8,871 bases of DNA, taken from assembly GCA_900556645.1 (NCBI GenBank), contig USPJ01000032.1, positions 1 to 8,871 on the forward strand, written 5' to 3'. Under the pieces are notes generated by a model, which searched no databases, had not been told where the DNA came from, and worked only from the letters and a program-made list of their open reading frames with translations. Within the stretch, counting starts at the first letter, position 1; the number at the start of each line of letters is the position of its first letter. This document shows, piece after piece, positions 1 to 5,570 of this stretch. This DNA comes from an uncultured Lachnospiraceae bacterium (GTDB taxonomy: Bacteria > Bacillota_A > Clostridia > Lachnospirales > Lachnospiraceae). Position numbers and translations under genes: made by a program.

Positions 1-13
1 GACATTTTAGGGG

Positions 14-175
14 ACTTTCGTGTATCATTTACATAGACGTCCGAACAAAACATAACCGCAGCATCAGACTGTTTGAGAATCGTTCTATCGTGGTTTCATA
101 ATAGAACGGTTCGAGTTTCTGATGCTGCGGTTTTATCATGTCTGTGAGGACGTCTATTTCATGATACTAGAAAGT
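14..175. repeat. Long nested imperfect palindrome (possible MITE-like element or structured RNA)
   Basis: Four sets of complementary arms lie one inside another. The outermost, 14-28 with 161-175, pairs at 13 of 15 positions. The next, 33-42 with 148-157, is perfect over 10 bp (core agacgtcc/ggacgtct). The third, 54-68 with 118-132, is perfect over 15 bp (core ccgcagcatcag). The innermost, 77-88 with 101-112, pairs over 12 bp with one G-T pair, around a 12-nt loop. The whole of about 162 bp could form a cruciform or a long RNA hairpin. It could be a miniature inverted-repeat element, a terminator for a gene to the left, or a structured RNA. I see no transposase and no clear target-site duplication. 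The pairing is certain; the function is open. Confidence 0.7.
54..137. terminator. Possible (bidirectional) terminator within the palindrome
   Basis: The GC-rich 15-bp stem 54-68/118-132 is followed on the + strand by tttt (131-134). On the opposite strand it is followed by a T-rich stretch (complement of aaaa at 47-50). The loop is unusually large at 49 nt and contains its own hairpin (77-112). This fits a transcription terminator for an upstream gene outside the window, but the short U tract and large loop make it a weak call. Confidence 0.35.
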
Positions 176-388
176 TCACGTTCTTGTCTTTCTCCAGTCG
201 GACATCCTTCTCGGGCAGTTCAGTCGGTGAAAGAGACAGAAAACATTTTTTCAGCCACAGATTCTAAAATTCTCGAATTTTGTTCGAAAGGATTTTATCA
301 TTGTTTTTACCGAAACTATAATGCAACAAAAGTTCTCATAATAAAAATTATATACATATAAAATAACTTTTTTTCTACTTTTTGCATA
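176..388. other. AT-rich intergenic region with no gene seen
   Basis: No reading frame here has both a plausible ribosome binding site and protein-like composition. A 7-bp inverted repeat (266-272 with 275-281, aaaattc/gaatttt) and a short direct repeat cagtcgg (196-202 and 222-228) are visible but too small to interpret. A tataat hexamer occurs at 317-322 without a good -35 partner. Confidence 0.5.
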
Positions 389-417
389 TTGACAGAATGT
401 GTTCTTTGATTTATAAT
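389..417 (+). promoter_or_regulatory. Consensus sigma-A promoter for the pilin/ATPase operon
   Basis: A perfect -35 box TTGACA (389-394) and a perfect -10 box TATAAT (412-417) are separated by the ideal 17 bp. Transcription should begin near 424, giving a leader of roughly 120 nt before the ATG at 543. Both hexamers match consensus exactly, so this promoter should be strong unless repressed. It would drive the 56-aa pilin-like gene, the ATPase and the platform protein. Confidence 0.8.
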
Positions 418-422
418 TCCAA

Positions 423-455
423 AACATTCCATTCATTATTTTCAAAATGGATGTT
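423..455 (+). promoter_or_regulatory. Hairpin at the 5' end of the leader transcript
   Basis: The sequence aacattccatt (423-433) can pair with aatggatgtt (446-455), leaving one bulged base and a 12-nt loop. It sits right at the predicted transcription start. No T tract follows, so it is not a terminator. A 5'-terminal hairpin could stabilise the mRNA. The rest of the leader (456-528) is nearly free of G and looks unstructured up to the ribosome binding site. The role is inferred. Confidence 0.35.
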
Positions 456-542
456 CTAATTTTCTTATCAAATTCTATTATTTCAAAAAAATTCACAAAA
501 CAAACAATTCAAACAATTTCATAAGGTGAAAGGGGACAAAAT

Positions 543-713
543 ATGGAAGAATTTATGAAACAGTACGGTGGAGCAGTGATTACCGTAATAGCCATTATTG
601 CTCTTATTGCAGTTATTACAGCGGTGATTCACTCTGATGCAACCAGCGGTACATTCCAGAATCTGATTACTGATTTTTATACAAAGGCATCTTCAAACAC
701 AGGAGGTCATTGA
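543..713 (+). CDS. Leaderless Flp/Tad pilin-like peptide, 56 aa
   Basis: This is a short one-pass membrane peptide. It begins MEEFMKQYGGA, continues with a hydrophobic helix (about residues 9-29) and ends in a polar tail of about 27 residues. The ribosome binding site aaagggga (529-536) lies 6 nt before the ATG. The start shares 18 identical bases with the gene at 3991 and the motif M-x-x-F-M-x-x-Y-G-x-A with the genes at 3657 and 3791. Flp pilins have an E/Y pair just before a hydrophobic helix, and the Y-G-x-A plus helix resembles a processed Flp pilin. There is no basic leader ending in Gly before it, so the usual prepilin-peptidase site is missing. As first gene after a strong promoter and directly before the ATPase, it may be a major filament subunit. 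The pilin role is inferred; the gene itself is well supported. Confidence 0.75.
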   Translation: MEEFMKQYGGAVITVIAIIALIAVITAVIHSDATSGTFQNLITDFYTKASSNTGGH

Positions 714-1822
714 TGACAGAGGGAGGAAGAAATACATGGATTGAAATATCCCCGGAATTTTTTGGCGTCCTGTGGCAGTTTGTGGATAATGATGACATCA
801 CAGACATTGATTATAACGGAAAAGAATTGTGGGTTCGGGATTATAACAACAATCGGAGAAAAGTGACAGATATTGAGATTTCTCAGAATTTTATCCGGCA
901 GTTTACCCAGCGGATAGCCAACAGTGTGTCCAAGGAATTTAACAAACAGCATCCGGTACTGGAGGCGGAAACAAAACGTCTTCGTATTTCCATTGTGCAT
1001 GAATCCGTTGCGGTAACAGGGCGAAGCATCTGTATCCGAAAAACATTGCCTGTCACAAGAATTACAGCAAAAAAAGCAGTGGAAAGCGGTTATGTAAGTA
1101 AGGAAATGCTGTCCTTTCTGGTAAATTGTGTAAAAGCTCATATGAATCTGACGATTTGCGGAGAACCGGGAGTGGGAAAAACAGAATGTGCAAAATTTCT
1201 CAGTGGTTATATACCGGATAAGGAGCGTGTGATTACTATAGAAGATAATTTGGAATGGCACTATCATCAGATAAAACCCTATGCAGATTGTGTAGAGCTT
1301 CAGGTATCGGAACTTTTTGGCTATCAGGATGCTATTGTGACCTCCCTTCGACAGAATCCCAAGTGGCTAATGGTGTCAGAGGTACGGGGAGAAGAAGTGG
1401 CATCCTATATCCAACAGCTTACAACGGGAGTAAATGGCATTACCACCCTTCATACGGATGATGTGCGGAAGGTGCCGGAGCGATTGGTCAATATGGCGGC
1501 AGACAGGATTGGAAGAGAGAGGATGGAATCGGATATCTATTCTTTTTTGGATGTGGCTGTGTTGATTCGCATAAAAAGGAATGAAGAGGGAAAGGAAAGA
1601 CGTTATCTGGATCAACTGTGTCTCTTTGAGAATAAAAATCAAAAGTTACAGAGCAGTCTGATTTTTGACAATGGTCAGTTGGTAACAGGAGAACTTTCGG
1701 AGGATATCAAGAATAAATTTCTGCGGGCAGGAATCCGGGAACCGTTCTTGTGCCGGGAGATAGAGGAGGAACTAGGGTGGAAAAATCAAAGAGGAAGTAT
1801 AAAAAGACCAGTTGTTATTTGA
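713..1822 (+). CDS. TadA/CpaF-family secretion ATPase (type II/IV secretion NTPase)
   Basis: A 369-aa cytoplasmic ATPase that would power assembly of a Tad/type IV-like filament or related export. Its N-terminal part (residues about 15-55, including YNGKELWVRD) matches the sensor-like region of TadA/CpaF proteins. The catalytic half has a Walker A motif GEPGVGKT (150-157), an Asp box with E177-D178 in VITIED, a degenerate Walker B with E223 in MVSEVRGEE, and a His box with H247 in GITTLHTDD. All expected catalytic motifs are present. The ATG at 713 is chosen because aggaggt (701-707) lies 5 nt before it. The ATG shares its A with the stop of the pilin-like gene (TGATG), indicating translational coupling. 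A TTG codon at 710 would add one residue and is less likely. The partner is the membrane platform protein encoded next, whose start overlaps this gene by 46 bp. Confidence 0.93.
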   Translation: MTEGGRNTWIEISPEFFGVLWQFVDNDDITDIDYNGKELWVRDYNNNRRKVTDIEISQNFIRQFTQRIANSVSKEFNKQHPVLEAETKRLRISIVHESVAVTGRSICIRKTLPVTRITAKKAVESGYVSKEMLSFLVNCVKAHMNLTICGEPGVGKTECAKFLSGYIPDKERVITIEDNLEWHYHQIKPYADCVELQVSELFGYQDAIVTSLRQNPKWLMVSEVRGEEVASYIQQLTTGVNGITTLHTDDVRKVPERLVNMAADRIGRERMESDIYSFLDVAVLIRIKRNEEGKERRYLDQLCLFENKNQKLQSSLIFDNGQLVTGELSEDIKNKFLRAGIREPFLCREIEEELGWKNQRGSIKRPVVI

Positions 1823-3204
1823 TTTACAGCGTTTTGGGAATTAGTACGGGGATATTGTTTCGATTGAGTTTTCCTTTTTTGGTTTTGATGATGGTAGTTG
1901 GATTTTTATTCCTTCCGAAGCTGATGAGGAATGCAGAGAAAAGTCGGTATCATCAGAAGCGTTTTGAAGATATTAACAGCTATATGGAACAGCTTTTGTA
2001 TTCTTTCCGTAAGTCCAAAAGGATTCTGGCATCCTTACAGGATATAAAAATTCAATTTAAAAACAAGCCAATGGAAAAATTAATAGAACAGGCGGAACAA
2101 CATATTTTAAATACCTATGACAGCGAAGGAGATACGGAGTTTGAAGCATTGTGTATGATTGAGCAAGAATACCCTTGCGTGAAATTAAAGACCATTCACC
2201 GTTTTTTATTAAAGGTGGAAAATCTGGGAGGGAGTTTTGATAAGACCATTGATTTACTCTTAGAAGACCGTTCCCTGTGGGAGCAACGACAGAATCATCT
2301 GTATCAGGAAAAAAAGAGAAAGAGGAATCTGGTAACAGCTTCCATTGTAATGAGCATACTTCTATGTATAGTGTTTGTTCGGATTTTTCCGGCAGATATG
2401 GATATTTCAAAGAATATATTTGCGCAGTCAGCTACGGTAATTATGTGGTTTTTGGATATATTAGTATATGCTAAAGCGGATGAAAAATTATCGGAAGACT
2501 GGCTGGATTCAGGGGAACTGAGTTCCCCTGAAGAAACTGTAAAACGATACAAAAAAGTGACGGAATTTGATAAGAAAAAGGAATTAAAAAAATCCTGCAA
2601 ATATGCATTTTTTCTGGCTGTAATTGCAATGATATGCGTTATGCGGCATAAGAAGTGGGCTGCCGGTATTGCTTTCACAGGTATTCCCTTTATGCTGTTT
2701 CAGCACAGGTTGGATTATCGCTTGGCGAAAAAGAAACTCACAGAGGAAATTCAGAGAGAGTTTCCCCGATGGCTGATGGAAATGTCACTTTTACTGCAAT
2801 CGGACAGTGTACAGGTATCTCTCTATAAATCCTTTGAATATGCACCTGAGATTTTAAAACCGGAATTGGAGAAAATGTATATAAAATTACAAAACAATCC
2901 CACAGCCATTGAACCCTATCTGGAATTTATGGCAGATTTTGAAATCAAAGGAGTGTCCTCTGCTATGAAAATGCTGTATTCCCTTTCCGCCGGAACAGGA
3001 GGAAACAGCGAAAATCAGATTACGGATATTCTAAGAAGAAATCAGGTAATGTTGGATGATGCTCAAAAGGCAGTTGACCGCCAATCAGTGGCATCCATGT
3101 ATTTTCTTTTTGGAGCCCCTGTGGTCATTGGCGGAGCGAAGTTGATGTTGGATATGGTGGTGTTTTTCTTTTGTGTATTTCAGGGAATGGGAAGTTATAT
3201 GTAG
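1777..3204 (+). CDS. Tad/type II secretion F-like inner-membrane platform protein, TadB-TadC combined
   Basis: A 475-aa polytopic membrane protein. Hydrophobic segments lie at about 12-48 (a pair), 185-204, 215-232, 275-289, 295-309 and 438-470. Two soluble, charged helical regions (about 50-183 and 310-437) separate them. Each soluble region looks like a T2SSF (GspF/TadB/TadC) domain. The second has the typical pattern of an amphipathic start (FPRWLMEMSLLL) followed later by GTGGNSENQITDILR. Tad loci usually carry TadB and TadC as two genes of about 300 aa each; here one chain carries both halves. I start it at GTG 1777 because aggagg (1764-1769) lies 7 nt before it. An in-frame GTG at 1750 lacks a site. 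It overlaps the ATPase gene and presumably forms the membrane base on which that ATPase acts. The family assignment rests on layout, neighbour and domain pattern. Confidence 0.8.
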   Translation: MEKSKRKYKKTSCYLIYSVLGISTGILFRLSFPFLVLMMVVGFLFLPKLMRNAEKSRYHQKRFEDINSYMEQLLYSFRKSKRILASLQDIKIQFKNKPMEKLIEQAEQHILNTYDSEGDTEFEALCMIEQEYPCVKLKTIHRFLLKVENLGGSFDKTIDLLLEDRSLWEQRQNHLYQEKKRKRNLVTASIVMSILLCIVFVRIFPADMDISKNIFAQSATVIMWFLDILVYAKADEKLSEDWLDSGELSSPEETVKRYKKVTEFDKKKELKKSCKYAFFLAVIAMICVMRHKKWAAGIAFTGIPFMLFQHRLDYRLAKKKLTEEIQREFPRWLMEMSLLLQSDSVQVSLYKSFEYAPEILKPELEKMYIKLQNNPTAIEPYLEFMADFEIKGVSSAMKMLYSLSAGTGGNSENQITDILRRNQVMLDDAQKAVDRQSVASMYFLFGAPVVIGGAKLMLDMVVFFFCVFQGMGSYM

Positions 3205-3245
3205 GAAACGATATTTGTAGCATAGAAATACAGTATCTTTTCATA

Positions 3246-3280
3246 GGAGCAGCCTTTTGAGGTCTGTTCCTTTTTATTAT
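3246..3280 (+). terminator. Rho-independent terminator after the platform gene
   Basis: The stem ggagcag-cc (3246-3254) pairs with ggtctgttcc (3261-3270) with one bulged T and one G-T pair. It has a 6-nt loop (ttttga) and is followed by tttttattat. It lies 41 bp after the platform gene's stop and 29 bp before the next ATG. It should end or attenuate transcription between the motor genes and the small-subunit genes. I see no strong promoter between it and 3310, so read-through may supply the downstream genes. Confidence 0.8.
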
Positions 3281-3309
3281 AGTTTACATAAATAGATGGA
3301 GGTAACAGA

Positions 3310-3645
3310 ATGGAAACAGTAATAAAAGCATTTACCGGAGTATTTTTTTCGTTACTCATTGTGTATCTGGGAGTAGGAATTATTTCCTCCTCCGTGGACG
3401 CAAGGAATGCAGACTCCTTTATGGCAGACTGCGTATCAAAGATTGAAAACAGTAACTATGCACAGGAGGTAATTGATGCCTGTAAGGAAGATGCAGGGGA
3501 ACAACAGTATGAACTCATCGTAGATACCTGTGTGCCGGAAGGGTCACAAAAAGCTGTATATGGAACCGCAACTTTAAAATACGAGTATACCATTCCAATC
3601 ATTGGAATGAATACGGAGCACACAATCAATGCAGATTTACGATAA
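3310..3645 (+). CDS. TadE-like pseudopilin/minor pilin candidate, 111 aa
   Basis: A small membrane-anchored protein with one N-terminal hydrophobic segment (about residues 9-28) and an extracytoplasmic domain of about 80 residues. The C-terminal part, about 83-111 (YGTATLKYEYTIPIIGMNTE then HTINADLR), follows the strand pattern of TadE/TadG-type proteins, where a similar Y-x-Y-x-(I/V)-P core ends in an Arg. Three cysteines (C41, C58, C74) lie in the outer domain and could allow a disulfide. The N-terminus (METVIKAFTG) is only loosely like the M-x-x-F-M-x-x-Y-G motif of its neighbours. The ribosome binding site tggaggt (3297-3303) lies 6 nt before the ATG. It is first in a tight cluster of small-subunit genes, just after the terminator. 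The TadE relation is inferred from pattern and context. Confidence 0.65.
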   Translation: METVIKAFTGVFFSLLIVYLGVGIISSSVDARNADSFMADCVSKIENSNYAQEVIDACKEDAGEQQYELIVDTCVPEGSQKAVYGTATLKYEYTIPIIGMNTEHTINADLR

Positions 3646-3656
3646 GGAGTGAGCGT

Positions 3657-3764
3657 ATGAAAGCATTTATGGAACAGTACGGGATGGCAATTCTCTATCT
3701 GGTGATAGGCGTAGCCTTTTGCGGAATGTTCTGGTATGTCATCGAGCAGTTAAGTTCTTTTTAA
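3657..3764 (+). CDS. Very short pilin-like membrane peptide, 35 aa
   Basis: The ORF starts MKAFMEQYGMAILYLV and is almost entirely one hydrophobic helix (about residues 10-29), ending IEQLSSF. The ribosome binding site aaggag (3644-3649) overlaps the stop of the preceding gene and lies 7 nt before the ATG, so coupling is likely. The N-terminal pattern M-x-x-F-M-x-x-Y-G-x-A matches the genes at 543, 3791 and 3991, which argues strongly that this tiny frame is translated. With almost no tail beyond the helix, it resembles the bare core of a pilin and could be a minor subunit or plug. The function is unknown. Confidence 0.7.
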   Translation: MKAFMEQYGMAILYLVIGVAFCGMFWYVIEQLSSF

Positions 3765-3790
3765 AAAGATAACGCAGAGAGGAGCATTTT

Positions 3791-3931
3791 ATGGATACTT
3801 TTATGGAAAATTATGGGCACGCAATTATCGGTGTCATTGTGGTTGCCGCCCTTATCGGTATTTTTATGGGAGTTTTAAAAATTCCCTTTGCCGGTATGGT
3901 AAAGACCTTTTTCGGCAGCCTGCTTGGCTGA
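3791..3931 (+). CDS. Short pilin-like membrane peptide, 46 aa
   Basis: The peptide starts MDTFMENYGHAIIGVIVV. It has one hydrophobic helix (about 10-29) and a second mildly hydrophobic, glycine- and phenylalanine-containing tail ending FFGSLLG. The site aggag (3780-3784) is 6 nt before the ATG. It carries the M-x-x-F-M-x-x-Y-G-x-A motif shared with its neighbours at 543, 3657 and 3991. It lies 26 bp after the 35-aa gene and 59 bp before the 158-aa gene, in the same orientation. No leader peptide is present. A filament-subunit role is inferred from the shared motif and the nearby Tad-type ATPase. Confidence 0.72.
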   Translation: MDTFMENYGHAIIGVIVVAALIGIFMGVLKIPFAGMVKTFFGSLLG

Positions 3932-3990
3932 TGAAATAAAAAATATTGCTTAAAGATATGATAACTTACCTTGCAAGGAGGGATAAAAAG

Positions 3991-4467
3991 ATGGAAGAAT
4001 TTATGAAAAACTACGGTGGAGCGATCCTTGCACTGATTGCTGCCATTGCAGTTTTGGGATTACTCTTTTCGGGGATTGTAACACCAAAAGGGAATACCGG
4101 GCTTTACAGTGCATTAGGAGAAGGGGCAGAGGAATTATCCCAGCAGAAACAGGTCATGGCATCTGCAGGAAAAATCAAAGAGATAAAATCAAGACCGCTT
4201 CCAAATATAAGAGGAAATGTGATAACCGCAAATACAGAGTATACACTGACAGATGTTTTTGACGTAACCGATGAAGATATCACATTGGAAGTAAAAAGTG
4301 TGAAAAACAGTTCCGGTGAAGATGTAACAGAAACCATATATGATGCAGAAAATGACAGGATGTGTTTTCCTGCTGTCGGAACCTATCGTGTGCGTATAAT
4401 CACGGATGATGGAAGCGGCGGCAGTGCAGATGGATGGATGAGTGTAAAAGTGCAGGACACATTGTAA
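3991..4467 (+). CDS. Pilin-like protein with an added beta-rich C-terminal domain, 158 aa
   Basis: The N-terminus MEEFMKNYGGAILALIA is nearly identical to that of the gene at 543, including an 18-base identity at the start of the two genes, so the two are paralogues. A hydrophobic helix (about 9-30) is followed by a polar linker (31-75). A C-terminal domain of about 80 residues (77-158) then alternates hydrophobic and polar residues like an Ig-type beta sandwich, with a late PAVGTYRVRIITDD strand and a GSGGSADG turn. The chosen ATG at 3991 has aaggagg (3976-3982) 8 nt upstream. A longer frame from 3946 lacks such a site and would break the conserved N-terminus. It could be a tip or adhesive variant of the filament subunit. 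The fold of the tail is inferred by eye. Confidence 0.75.
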   Translation: MEEFMKNYGGAILALIAAIAVLGLLFSGIVTPKGNTGLYSALGEGAEELSQQKQVMASAGKIKEIKSRPLPNIRGNVITANTEYTLTDVFDVTDEDITLEVKSVKNSSGEDVTETIYDAENDRMCFPAVGTYRVRIITDDGSGGSADGWMSVKVQDTL

Positions 4468-4482
4468 AAGGAGGAAGCATTT

Positions 4483-5103
4483 ATGAAACAGGCGATTTTT
4501 GGAATCATGTGCGGCTTTATTGTGATTCTGGCAATAGTGGCAGTCATGACCGTAGAGGGGCGTTCCACAAGGGAAAATGAAGCAGACAATGCCTTATCTG
4601 CTGCGGTAGATGAAGTCATGGAAAATCTTCTGACCAAAAAAGATTATGAGATAGAAAACAATGAGGAATTTGTTGCCGATTTTTGTGAGGCTCTATTGGA
4701 ACAGATACAGGCAGGAAGTGATGAGGATTACGATAAGAACCTTTCCGTCAAGGTGGACGTAGCAGGCGTGGACTATGAAAAAGGTTTACTTTCCGTTCAT
4801 GTAACGGAACAGTTCACACATCCCAACGGAAACATAGGAACTCTGGAATGTACCAGTACCGCAATCTTAGACCAGCGTGCCGAAAAGGAACGGTATACCG
4901 TAACCTACAATCTGCCGGACAGGCTGTATAAGCAGCTTGAAGTAGAAGAGGGAACAGACTTCTATCTGCCAAAAGCACCTTCGGACACATCCGATGGAGC
5001 AAAATTTCAGTACTGGATGGATACAGAAACCGGAGAGAAAGCCGTTTTCCCGGAAAAGATAACCGGAAATAAAACGTATACGGCAGTTTTTGAGATGCCT
5101 TAA
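4483..5103 (+). CDS. TadE-like pseudopilin with C-terminal InlB B-type repeat, 206 aa
   Basis: The N-terminus has one hydrophobic segment (about residues 5-23) followed by a charged helix (GRSTRENEADNALSAAVDEV, 26-45). That arrangement is typical of TadE/pseudopilin-like proteins in Tad loci. A middle region (about 55-132) has strands ending GTLECTSTAILDQR. Residues 138-204 read as one InlB B-type (Listeria-Bacteroides) repeat: YTVTYNLPD at the start, a central FQYWMDTETGEK in place of the usual FxGWY, and ITGNKTYTAVF at the end. The same repeat class fills the far end of the protease at 5571. The site aaggagg (4468-4474) lies 8 nt before the ATG and 15 bp after the preceding gene. It is probably a surface-exposed minor subunit. 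The repeat call is solid; the TadE relation is moderate. Confidence 0.72.
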   Translation: MKQAIFGIMCGFIVILAIVAVMTVEGRSTRENEADNALSAAVDEVMENLLTKKDYEIENNEEFVADFCEALLEQIQAGSDEDYDKNLSVKVDVAGVDYEKGLLSVHVTEQFTHPNGNIGTLECTSTAILDQRAEKERYTVTYNLPDRLYKQLEVEEGTDFYLPKAPSDTSDGAKFQYWMDTETGEKAVFPEKITGNKTYTAVFEMP

Positions 5104-5110
5104 AGAAAGG

Positions 5111-5233
5111 AGTCTTTTTCCATATCAGGATACGATAGAGAAACTGGCAAATCAGTTCAAGTTAAAAAAAACACTTACGAATAAGCAGATCATTCGTATT
5201 ATGGAAGAACCAAAATCCAAGGAGACTACATAA
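5111..5233 (+). pseudogene. Possible small gene remnant lacking a usable start codon
   Basis: An open frame runs to the TAA at 5231-5233. From 5126 it encodes a lysine-rich, helix-like 35-residue peptide (QDTIEKLANQFKLKK at its start, IIRIMEEPKSKETT at its end). A good ribosome binding site (aaaggag, 5106-5112) precedes it, but no ATG, GTG or TTG follows at proper spacing in this frame. A TTG at 5090 is in frame but inside the previous gene and has no site. An A8 run at 5164-5171 could be a shift point. This may be a decayed gene, an unusual start, or chance. I do not recognise the peptide. Confidence 0.25.
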
Positions 5234-5268
5234 AGTCTTTAGCATATTGTGAAAGAGAGGAAATTATT

Positions 5269-5556
5269 ATGAACGAAAAAGACACTATTAAAATTAGAAA
5301 CATTTACAACAAGTACAGATGGAAAGCGGTTTTTCCTTATGTCCTGTTTGTATTATGCTGTTTTTTAGGATTTGCACATTCCATTTTTCAGGTATATAAA
5401 TTTGTACCATCGGAGTACATTGTTTTGTCCTTTTGGTTTATTTTCGTACCAATGCTTTTAGGGGTTAAGATTCTGTCTGATACGTGGGATATGATTAAAA
5501 TTATCAAAGATGGCAAAACAGAAACGGAACAAAAAGTACCGGAAGAAGAATCATAA
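5269..5556 (+). CDS. Small two-pass membrane protein of unknown function, 95 aa
   Basis: I do not recognise this protein. It has a basic N-terminus (residues 1-18, rich in Lys and Arg), a membrane segment at about 19-40 (with a CC pair), a short loop, a second segment at about 46-69, and a charged, acidic tail ending VPEEES. By the positive-inside rule both ends would be cytoplasmic. The site gagagg (5255-5260) lies 8 nt before the ATG. The stop lies only 14 bp before the protease ATG, so the two are probably co-transcribed. It might be an accessory or immunity-like factor for secretion of the protease, but that is guesswork. Confidence 0.75.
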   Translation: MNEKDTIKIRNIYNKYRWKAVFPYVLFVLCCFLGFAHSIFQVYKFVPSEYIVLSFWFIFVPMLLGVKILSDTWDMIKIIKDGKTETEQKVPEEES

Positions 5557-5570
5557 GAAGGAGGTTTCAC

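Noticed and set aside
73..102. Promoter-like TTGAGA-18-CATAAT
   Set aside because: Both boxes fall inside the inner hairpin arms and no gene follows within reach; the match is probably chance.
122..361. 79-codon + strand ORF beginning inside the palindrome
   Set aside because: It starts within the right arm of the hairpin, has no ribosome binding site and no protein-like composition.
251..496. 81-codon - strand ORF across the promoter region
   Set aside because: It arises from AT-rich DNA, lacks a ribosome binding site and covers the strong promoter and leader.
707..1267. 186-codon - strand ORF opposite the ATPase
   Set aside because: It is a shadow of the ATPase gene, whose catalytic motifs prove the + strand frame.
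3946..3990. N-terminal extension of the 158-aa pilin-like protein
   Set aside because: No ribosome binding site precedes 3946, whereas aaggagg precedes 3991, and the extension would hide the N-terminus conserved in its paralogues.
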